From positions 1-18,927 of the forward strand of contig CADCWB010000009.1 in assembly GCA_902806295.1 (NCBI GenBank): a stretch of 18,927 bases of DNA, given 5' to 3'. The position numbers and the translations under genes were made by a program. Source of the DNA: an uncultured Sphingomonas sp. Lineage in GTDB: Bacteria > Pseudomonadota > Alphaproteobacteria > Sphingomonadales > Sphingomonadaceae. The notes beneath the pieces were generated by a model, which had not been told where the DNA came from, did no database searches, and saw only the letters and a list, made by a program, of their open reading frames with translations. Numbering within the stretch: the first letter of the stretch is position 1; every line of letters begins with the position of its first letter. Of this stretch, positions 13,600-18,927 are shown one piece after another.

Positions 13600-14481
13600 T
13601 TAGGGCGCCGGTGTCCGACGGATGGGCACCGGCGCATTGCATAGATCGACGCCGCCGGCCGCCACCCGGTAAAAATCGTCCTGCCGGTTCGCCCGCGTGC
13701 GGACGTAGGCGGCGAAACTTGCGCTGGTCTCGTCCATATATTGGAAGCTCGGCCGCTCGGCTGCCGGCAGCGCGGAGGCAAGGCGCACCGCCAAGATCCG
13801 CTTGGCCACCGTGCCCTCCTTATAAAAACCGAGCGCCTCCGTCCCCCGTGGCAGGGCCGAAAGCTGCTCGATCCCCTCGATCACGCGCCCGACGATGGCG
13901 ATGTTGCGGTCGAGTTGGCGCGGGCCGTGCCCGATAACGGCGTAGAGTTCGCCGCCCATGCCCGTGTCCGGCGCAAGATCGCGGCCGACTCCAACTGTTC
14001 CGTAGCAATGAGTGAGGCTGACCTGCCCGTCGCGATACTGGGCCACCGCCCAGCCCCGGCTGTGCCCTGTTCGGACCGCATAAGAATCCGTGTAGGCGAA
14101 TGGTCTGATCGTCAGGCCGCGCGGGGAGCGGGTGTACTCGGCCGGCGGTTTGCGAACCACGGAGCCGGGCAGCGGCTTCTTGTCGTCGTTCGTGCCCCAT
14201 TGCGCGACATAATTGTCCTGAACTCGGTAGACCGAAGCACCGCTCCAGTAATTGCCGCCAGCGAGCGCGCGGATATTGGCGACGTGCACCGGTGCGAAGG
14301 ATGGCGCGAGCTGAATGATCGTCCGGCCGCCTCCCTGGTAATCGATCAGCAGCACGTCTTCTGCCGGAATAGTCCGCCATGCGGTGGTCGGTGCCTGGGC
14401 GACGATCTCCGAAGGTGTCAGCGGCTTGAGAGAAGCAGCCGCGAGCAGGGCGAGAGCGGATAAAGCTAGTGGCAGGCGCAT
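13600..14481 (-). CDS. Secreted, divergent cyclophilin-type peptidyl-prolyl isomerase
   Basis: A 293-residue exported protein with a cyclophilin-type core. The ATG at 14481 has GGGGGAAG just upstream and opens a signal peptide (MRLPLALSALALLAAASLKP). The open frame continues far upstream only because it is antisense to purT. The active-site strand VYRVQDNYVAQWG (84-96) lines up with HRVIPGFMCQGG of human CypA: the catalytic Arg is kept (R86) and so is Gln (Q94), with Tyr for Phe and Trp for the first Gly. After it comes an insertion of about 70 residues (KKPLPGSVVRK...) before the GMGGELYAVIG strand, and a C-terminal extension of roughly 70 residues. It diverges from purT with a gap of 51 bases. 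Isomerase activity is likely but unproven. Confidence 0.85.
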   Translation of the reverse strand: MRLPLALSALALLAAASLKPLTPSEIVAQAPTTAWRTIPAEDVLLIDYQGGGRTIIQLAPSFAPVHVANIRALAGGNYWSGASVYRVQDNYVAQWGTNDDKKPLPGSVVRKPPAEYTRSPRGLTIRPFAYTDSYAVRTGHSRGWAVAQYRDGQVSLTHCYGTVGVGRDLAPDTGMGGELYAVIGHGPRQLDRNIAIVGRVIEGIEQLSALPRGTEALGFYKEGTVAKRILAVRLASALPAAERPSFQYMDETSASFAAYVRTRANRQDDFYRVAAGGVDLCNAPVPIRRTPAP

Positions 14482-14532
14482 GAATGACTTCCCCCGGATG
14501 ACGACGGTCTCGACCCTTGCTAACGCGCCGGC

Positions 14533-15705
14533 ATGTTCATCGCCAGACTGATGCTGCTGGGTTCGGGCGAGCTGGGCCGCGAATTCGCGATCGCCGCCAA
14601 GCGGCTCGGCTGCCAGGTGATCGCCTGCGACCGCTATGAACGGGCGCCTGCCATGCAGGTGGCGGATGCGGTCGAGGTCTTCTCCATGCTCGATGGGGCA
14701 GCGCTTCGGCGCACGGTCGAGAGGCACCGCCCAGACGTGATCGTGCCGGAGATCGAGGCGATCGATACCGCCACGCTGGCCGCACTGGAGGCGGAAGGCT
14801 GGCGGGTGGCACCTTCGGCCAGGGCGGCGCAGTTGACTATGAATCGCGACGGCATCCGCGAGTTCGCGGCTGGCGAGCTTGGGCTGGAAACCAGCCGCTA
14901 TTGCTTCGCCGAGAGCCGCGCCGAAGCACTCGCGGCGGCGGAGTTCACCGGCCTGCCGTGCGTCGTGAAGCCGGTCATGTCGAGCAGCGGCAAGGGTCAG
15001 AGCACGGCCCGTACGGTCGTGGAGGTCGGCGCGGCCTACGACCATGCGGTCGCCAACATGCGTGGCGACCGGCGCCGCGTGATCGTGGAGGAGTTCATCC
15101 GCTTCGACAGCGAGATCACGCTGCTGACCGTGAGCGCGGCCGACGGAGTGCACTTCTGCGCGCCCATCGGTCATCGGCAGGAGGCGGGTGACTATCGCGA
15201 GAGTTGGCAACCAGCGGCGCTAGATAAGAGCGTGCTGCGCTCGGCCCAGGAACAGGCTGGCAGAGTCGTCCAGGCACTTGGGGGATACGGGCTCTTCGGC
15301 GTCGAGTTCTTCGTCGCCGGGCCACGGGCAATCTTCTCCGAACTAAGCCCAAGGCCGCATGACACGGGCATGGTGACGCTGATTAGCCAAAGCCCGAATG
15401 AATTCGAACTTCATTTGCGCGCGATCCTGGGACTGCCGGTGGCGCCAATCACCCTGGCAGGACCATCCGCCTCGGCGGTGATCCTGGCCGATCGCGAGTC
15501 GGAGCGGTTCCGCTTCGAGGGAGTTGGCGCTGCATTGGAGTTGTCGTGCGCGGAGCAGCCGGTCGAGCTGCGCTTGTTCGGCAAGCCGAGAACCCTGAAG
15601 AACCGCCGCATGGGAGTGGCACTTGCGCGGGCGGCGACGGTTGAGGATGCAAAGCGCCGAGCGGTTGAAGCGGCGCGGCGCGTCGCCATTCGCTATGAAG
15701 ACTGA
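14533..15705 (+). CDS. purT: Formate-dependent phosphoribosylglycinamide formyltransferase
   Basis: PurT is the ATP-grasp enzyme that formylates GAR with formate and ATP, an alternative to folate-dependent PurN in step three of purine synthesis. The 390 residues show LMLLGSGELGREFAIAAKRL (6-25) of the preATP-grasp fold, PEIEAIDT (72-79), the ATP loop VVKPVMSSSGKGQS (144-157), EEFIRFDSEITLLTV, and FSELSPRPHDTGMVTLISQ with the metal- and phosphate-binding residues. The length is as expected (E. coli 392), though the N-terminus is about ten residues shorter. No obvious ribosome site precedes ATG 14533. A small lipoprotein gene follows 14 bases after the stop, on the same strand. Confidence 0.95.
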   Translation: MFIARLMLLGSGELGREFAIAAKRLGCQVIACDRYERAPAMQVADAVEVFSMLDGAALRRTVERHRPDVIVPEIEAIDTATLAALEAEGWRVAPSARAAQLTMNRDGIREFAAGELGLETSRYCFAESRAEALAAAEFTGLPCVVKPVMSSSGKGQSTARTVVEVGAAYDHAVANMRGDRRRVIVEEFIRFDSEITLLTVSAADGVHFCAPIGHRQEAGDYRESWQPAALDKSVLRSAQEQAGRVVQALGGYGLFGVEFFVAGPRAIFSELSPRPHDTGMVTLISQSPNEFELHLRAILGLPVAPITLAGPSASAVILADRESERFRFEGVGAALELSCAEQPVELRLFGKPRTLKNRRMGVALARAATVEDAKRRAVEAARRVAIRYED

Positions 15706-15719
15706 GCTTGGAGGTCGGC

Positions 15720-16166
15720 ATGAGGAAGTTGGTCAGTCTAATGCTGGCGGTCGCGCTTGGCGGTTGCGGCGGCGGTGATAGCAGCAGGACCGACAACGGA
15801 GCGGCGGTCAGTGTGCCGCAGGAGCGGCAGATCGCTGTACGGAGTGCAGAGCAGGATCGATTGCACCAGCTTGACGAGATGGGCCGCAACATCGGGCTGA
15901 AGCGAGCTATTCAGGACAGCGGCCTACGGTGCCGTCGGGTGCTCAAATCCGGCTATGTTCAAGAGCATAACAAACTGTCGATGTGGACGGCGAGCTGCGA
16001 CGACCGCCGGAATTGGGGCATCTTCGTCGGGGCCGATGGGAGCGCTCAGGTGCGTCCGTGCGCGGAGATGAAGCAGCTCGGCCTCCCCGAGTGCCGCATC
16101 GCGGCCGATCCGACCGGCCGCACTGCGCGCGCCGCCGCCCAAGGTGCCCAGACGCCGCCGCAATGA
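15720..16166 (+). CDS. Small lipoprotein, four mature cysteines, unknown function
   Basis: This 148-residue product begins with a lipoprotein signal: MRKLVSLMLAVALGGC, lipobox LGGC with Cys16. It is thus expected to be acylated and held in the inner or outer membrane facing the periplasm. The middle is polar and possibly coiled. The C-terminal half holds C71, C93, C114 and C125 (RCRRVLKSGYVQE, WTASCDDRRNWGIFVG, VRPCAEM, PECRI), enough for two disulfides in a small beta-rich fold. I do not know the family. ATG 15720 is chosen over TTG 15708 because GGAGG lies five bases upstream of it. It is probably co-transcribed with purT, without an evident functional link, and ends in the shared terminator. 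Confidence 0.82.
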   Translation: MRKLVSLMLAVALGGCGGGDSSRTDNGAAVSVPQERQIAVRSAEQDRLHQLDEMGRNIGLKRAIQDSGLRCRRVLKSGYVQEHNKLSMWTASCDDRRNWGIFVGADGSAQVRPCAEMKQLGLPECRIAADPTGRTARAAAQGAQTPPQ

Positions 16167-16167
16167 A

Positions 16168-16195
16168 AAAGCCGCGGGAGCGACCCCGCGGCTTT
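16168..16195. terminator. Bidirectional intrinsic terminator
   Basis: AAAGCCGCGGG (16168-16178) and CCCGCGGCTTT (16185-16195) form an eleven-pair stem with a six-base loop. Plus-strand transcripts end in TTTGTC; minus-strand transcripts read TTTTTCATT after the GC core, a better U run. It lies between the convergent lipoprotein gene and the 88-residue secreted protein gene and can serve both. Confidence 0.88.
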
Positions 16196-16219
16196 GTCGA
16201 TCGTCTGGCCAGCAACTGG

Positions 16220-16486
16220 TTAGTCGCAGCGCCGGCTTTCCTTATATTCGCCTTGCGCCGTTTTCTCTTTAACCGTCACGCAGTTGCCCTGGCGAGTTTC
16301 CTCCCGCCAGCTACCATCCGGGTTTGCAATCCGATTGCCGGGCTTGGGCACCCGCTGGCCATTCTTGATATCGTAGTTGAAGCCTCGGGGCGTTTGCTGG
16401 TTCTGCGCCAGAGCCGCGGACGCACCCCCACCGGCGACGAGCGCCAACGCGGCGACCGACATGAGGCTATGGGCTAACGTCTTCAT
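16220..16486 (-). CDS. Small secreted periplasmic protein, unknown function
   Basis: The 88-residue precursor has a clear signal peptide, MKTLAHSLMSVAALALVAGG to ALA, cleaved about 27/28. The mature part is about 61 polar residues (QNQQTPRGFNYDIKNGQRVP) with two cysteines, C69 and C87, that could form one disulfide; the last residues are RRCD. I do not recognise a domain. The start is firm: AGGAG lies seven bases upstream of the ATG. It is convergent with the purT-lipoprotein unit and shares its terminator. No promoter is obvious in the 116 bases between it and rpmJ, so transcription could come from its own weak promoter or from rpmJ read-through. Confidence 0.8.
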   Translation of the reverse strand: MKTLAHSLMSVAALALVAGGGASAALAQNQQTPRGFNYDIKNGQRVPKPGNRIANPDGSWREETRQGNCVTVKEKTAQGEYKESRRCD

Positions 16487-16602
16487 CGTGCACTCCTGTA
16501 TCAGGGTGCATATAGGTCAGCAGATATTAACCGCTAGTGGACGGCGAACCGTTTTCCAGCAGCGGTGAACTGAACTTGGCGCCTCTGAGAGGCCCAGCTT
16601 GC

Positions 16603-16728
16603 TTAACCCTGACGCGCCTTGAAGCGGCGGTTGGTCTTGTTGATGACGTAGGTGCGGCCACGCCGACGGATCACCCGGCAGTCCCGGTGACGGTCCTTGA
16701 GCGACTTGAGAGAATTACGAATCTTCAT
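16603..16728 (-). CDS. rpmJ: 50S ribosomal protein L36, zinc-free type
   Basis: This 41-residue protein of the large subunit translates as MKIRNSLKSLKDRHRDCRVI followed by RRRGRTYVINKTNRRFKARQ and a final Gly, which is L36 of the type found in alphaproteobacteria. The CxxC...C...H zinc ligands of the other L36 type are absent. A single Cys17 stands where, from memory, relatives often have Asn or other residues. The gene lies outside the large ribosomal protein operons, as is usual for this form. A TTGACT-type -35 lies about 80 bases upstream, and no Shine-Dalgarno site is visible just before the ATG. A short hairpin, GCCTC-TGA-GAGGC (16581-16593), follows the stop but lacks a U run. Confidence 0.95.
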   Translation of the reverse strand: MKIRNSLKSLKDRHRDCRVIRRRGRTYVINKTNRRFKARQG

Positions 16729-16785
16729 GGCCGGTGACCGCCCGTTTCTTCAATTTGTTGGCTGATGCCCGAAAGCTTCGGCGCG

Positions 16786-16814
16786 CCCCTATGTGAGGGC
16801 AGCGCCCGAGTCAA
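16786..16814 (-). promoter_or_regulatory. Possible promoter for rpmJ
   Basis: On the minus strand TTGACT (16809-16814) is followed after 17 bases by TAGGGG (16786-16791), a good -35 with a poor -10. A start near 16779 would give a leader of about 51 bases, beginning at a small hairpin CCGAA-AGC-TTCGG (16769-16781). The -35 lies only 11 bases beyond the stop of the M28 peptidase gene. Confidence 0.4.
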
Positions 16815-16824
16815 GGTTGTCGCC

Positions 16825-18456
16825 CTATCTGGCGACCTTCGGCTGCGCCGGGGCGAACGTCTCGCCGAAGTAGCTGCCCTGGTACCAGCGCGGACGTTGC
16901 GGGTCGTCAGCCAGGCGGCTGGCGATGCGATAGTTCAGCTCGGCATAACGCGCGGCCTGATCCCACAGGATCGGTTGGGTGAGATCATCGTCCACGTCGT
17001 GGTACCGAGTGGCGAAGAACTGGTCCCAGATCGGCTTGCCGCCGCCGCCATAGCCGGTGAACAGCAGCACCGCCGGCACTCCGCGCCGTGCCAACGGGTA
17101 ATGGTCGGAGCGAACGAACACCGATTGCTCCGGCATGGGATCGGGCGATACCCCGATGTTCATGGTTGCGCCTGCAGCCGCGACCGTCCGAGCCACCGTG
17201 CTGTGAGGTGCGCCAAAGGCAACGACGTCACGGAAACGATACAGCGGCACCGGCATGTCGAGGTCCACGGCAGCAGCGACACTGGCGAGCGGTACGGTCG
17301 GGTGCGAAGCCCAATAGTCGGCGCCGAGCAAGCCGAGTTCCTCCGCCGTGTGGGCGATGAACAGCACCGAACGCCGGGGACGCTGGCCAGACTGGACGAA
17401 GGAACGCGCCGCTTCCAGCATGGTCGCGACGCCAGCAGCGTTGTCGAGCGCGCCATTGTAGATGCGGTCCTCACCGGCTTTGGCGTCCTCCTTGATGCTA
17501 AGGTGATCCAAGTGGCCCATCAGCAGGACATGCTCGGCCGCAAGGCTGGGATCGGAGCCCGGCAACTTGCCGATGACCGCCGGGCTGGTGAAGTCCTGCC
17601 ACTTGGCCTGCGCCTTGAAGTCGATTGCCGTCGCAAGCGGGAAGCCAGGCGGGGACACACGTGCGCTCCCTGCGCGAATGCTGGCAAGCGATTGGCGCGC
17701 GCCCTGAAACAGACGTGCCGCTACGGTGTCCGATACAGCCATGCGGAACCGCAGCCCCTTCGGCGTGCTGCCCACCTCGCCGCTCGCATCAACCCAATCG
17801 ACTGCGGGTCCACGGAACTGGCTTAAGCGCGGCGAGCCGCCCGCACGGCCGATCTCGATGATGCCGACCGCGCCCGCCGCAGCCGCCATCCGCGATTTCT
17901 GGGAGCCAAGGTGGGCAGCTACCTCGCTGTCCAGGCCAGCCGGCGTCCCGGCGAACACCACCACCGTCTTGCCGCGCACATCGAGACCACGGAAATCGTC
18001 CAAACGGAGCACCGGATCGGCGATGCCGTAGCCGGCGAACACTAGGTCTGACCGGATTGCTCGCTGCTGCTCCGTTAAACTTGGGCGGAGGGTGACGTCC
18101 TTGCCCCATTGCAACGGGAGGCGGCGCCCGCCCGCCAGCAGGCTGACGGCGGCCGTCCCATCGTGGGTGGCTCGGCGCAGGGGAACGCGCTGGAAGTAGC
18201 TGCCGGGGCCTTCGCCCGCCGGCTCGAGACCAATGGAGCGAAACTGGCTGGCGACATACAGTGCCGCGACCTCATGCCCACGGGTCCCAGCAGCACGGCC
18301 TTCCAGCAGGTCGTCGGCAAGGAAGCGGACGTCGGCTTGAATGCGCTGAGCCCGAGCAGCCTCGGTCGGGGCTGAAGGACCAGGCTTTGCGCCGATGGCG
18401 GCGCCGCCGATCAGGAGCAGGCCGAGCGGTGCCGGGACAATGCGTCGAAAGATCAT
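16825..18456 (-). CDS. Secreted M28-family zinc metallopeptidase with PA-like insert
   Basis: A 543-residue exported aminopeptidase-type enzyme. A signal peptide (about 1-23) precedes a helical region (VRFLADDLLEGRAAGTRGHE) and a PA-like insert about 120-285. The M28 catalytic domain follows: LLMGHLDHL (H315), YNGALDNAAG (D338), HTAEELGLLG (E372 general base, E373 metal), AVDLDMP (D398 or D400) and SDHYPLARRGVPAVLL (H452). These give the full set of cocatalytic zinc ligands, so it should be active. Substrate specificity cannot be read. The ATG at 18456 comes one base after the galE stop (TAGCATG) with GGAG five bases upstream, so translation is coupled to galE. Confidence 0.93.
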   Translation of the reverse strand: MIFRRIVPAPLGLLLIGGAAIGAKPGPSAPTEAARAQRIQADVRFLADDLLEGRAAGTRGHEVAALYVASQFRSIGLEPAGEGPGSYFQRVPLRRATHDGTAAVSLLAGGRRLPLQWGKDVTLRPSLTEQQRAIRSDLVFAGYGIADPVLRLDDFRGLDVRGKTVVVFAGTPAGLDSEVAAHLGSQKSRMAAAAGAVGIIEIGRAGGSPRLSQFRGPAVDWVDASGEVGSTPKGLRFRMAVSDTVAARLFQGARQSLASIRAGSARVSPPGFPLATAIDFKAQAKWQDFTSPAVIGKLPGSDPSLAAEHVLLMGHLDHLSIKEDAKAGEDRIYNGALDNAAGVATMLEAARSFVQSGQRPRRSVLFIAHTAEELGLLGADYWASHPTVPLASVAAAVDLDMPVPLYRFRDVVAFGAPHSTVARTVAAAGATMNIGVSPDPMPEQSVFVRSDHYPLARRGVPAVLLFTGYGGGGKPIWDQFFATRYHDVDDDLTQPILWDQAARYAELNYRIASRLADDPQRPRWYQGSYFGETFAPAQPKVAR

Positions 18457-18457
18457 G

Positions 18458-18927
18458 CTACTCCGGGCTGGTCAGCCGCTTTTCCCACGCCAAGGCGGTG
18501 GCGATGATATGTTCGATATCAGCATGCTCCGCCGTCCACCCGAGGCGTTCGACGAGCCGGCGGTTGGAAGAGATCAATTGGGCGGGGTCGCCCGCCCGGC
18601 GCGGACCCATGCGGCGCACCACAGGAGTGCCATGCACCCGATCGAGCGCGTCGAGCATCTCCAGCACCGAGAAGCCGCGGCCGTAACCGCAATTTAGGGT
18701 GAAGCTTTCAGCCGGCTCCGCGATCAACTGCTTCATCGCAGCGACATGCGCAGCGGCAAGGTCCGAGACATGGATGTAATCGCGGATGCAGGTTCCATCC
18801 GGGGTCGGGTAGTCGGTGCCGAACACGTCGACATGGTCGCGCTTGCCCACGGCGGCCTCGCAGGCGACCTTGAGCAGGTGGGTCGAGCCCTTGCCGGCCT
18901 GGCCCGAACGGCCCTGCGGATCCGCAC
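18458..18927 (-). CDS. galE: UDP-glucose 4-epimerase, C-terminal part (cut by window edge)
   Basis: The visible 155 or so residues are the substrate-binding C-terminal half of a GalE-type short-chain epimerase, which interconverts UDP-glucose and UDP-galactose for envelope polysaccharides and galactose use. Motifs: ADPQGRSGQ near the cut edge, THLLKVACEAAVGKRD, VFGTDYPTPDGTCIRDYIHV, the segment LNCGYGRGFSVLEMLDAL, and RRAGDPAQLISSN, all in GalE order. The reading frame is open to the window end, so the Rossmann NAD site and the catalytic YxxxK lie beyond base 18927. The stop (18458-18460) is one base from the M28 peptidase ATG. Confidence 0.93.
   Translation of the reverse strand, partial: ADPQGRSGQAGKGSTHLLKVACEAAVGKRDHVDVFGTDYPTPDGTCIRDYIHVSDLAAAHVAAMKQLIAEPAESFTLNCGYGRGFSVLEMLDALDRVHGTPVVRRMGPRRAGDPAQLISSNRRLVERLGWTAEHADIEHIIATALAWEKRLTSPE

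Noticed and set aside
14482..15210. Upstream extension of the cyclophilin frame to 536 codons
   Set aside because: The added part is antisense to purT. The signal peptide and a strong ribosome site put the true start at 14481.
16488..16510. Inverted repeat TGCAC/GTGCA bracketing the ribosome site of the 88-residue secreted protein gene
   Set aside because: Only five pairs with a 12-base loop; too weak to claim a translational switch.
16581..16593. GCCTC-TGA-GAGGC as a terminator for rpmJ
   Set aside because: Short stem, three-base loop and no U run on the minus strand; kept only as a remark under rpmJ.
1..18927. Mobile elements, prophage, CRISPR, defence or toxin-antitoxin systems
   Set aside because: No transposase, integrase, repeat-spacer pattern or defence domain was seen on either strand. 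Composition is even apart from the micro-ORF at 3056-3247.

Overview
The window reads as ordinary chromosomal DNA of an alphaproteobacterium, most probably a member of the Sphingomonadales. This rests on high GC with strong G/C bias at third codon positions, an aa3-type oxidase operon, the type of RpsU and zinc-free RpmJ, the pyrE-pdxJ-acpS-lepB order, and several small envelope proteins that look lineage-specific. The genus assignment is inferred from protein style and was not tested by a search. I see no insertion sequence, phage gene, CRISPR array, tRNA, rRNA or toxin-antitoxin pair. Coding density is about 95 percent, and the longest stretch without a gene is 297 bases.

Layout. 1-1547 (minus): ctaC and the start of ctaD, the two core subunits of cytochrome c oxidase, behind a good sigma70-type promoter. 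1726-5641 (plus): pyrE, pdxJ, a 63-residue membrane-protein ORF, acpS, lepB and an AI-2E/PerM-family permease, with the first five reading frames joined by overlaps or direct abutment. 5626-6426 (minus): a membrane-anchored FKBP prolyl isomerase, and rpsU with its own intrinsic terminator. 6724-8743: two different L,D-transpeptidases facing each other across one bidirectional terminator. 8930-9963: a PilZ protein and a secreted SGNH esterase (TesA type) that converge with overlapping stop codons. 10020-13165 (plus): the YbbA/YbbP-type ABC exporter, divergent from tesA. 13241-13504: an 87-residue zinc-ribbon protein behind an EcfG-like promoter match. 13600-14481 (minus): a secreted divergent cyclophilin. 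14533-16166 (plus): purT and a small lipoprotein. 16220-16486 (minus): a small secreted protein. 16603-16728 (minus): rpmJ. 16825-18927 (minus): the 3' part of galE, followed one base later by a secreted M28 aminopeptidase.

The window mixes housekeeping (respiration, pyrimidine, purine and PLP synthesis, acyl-carrier-protein activation, translation) with an unusually high share of envelope functions: signal peptidase, two L,D-transpeptidases, two exported or anchored prolyl isomerases, a lysophospholipase/esterase with its partner exporter, an exported peptidase and a lipoprotein.

I did not find a convincing undescribed multi-gene system. The best leads are small: the membrane ORF wedged by NTGA overlaps between pdxJ and acpS, the zinc-ribbon protein with the stress-type promoter, the large inverted repeat between it and the cyclophilin, and the tight galE-peptidase pair.
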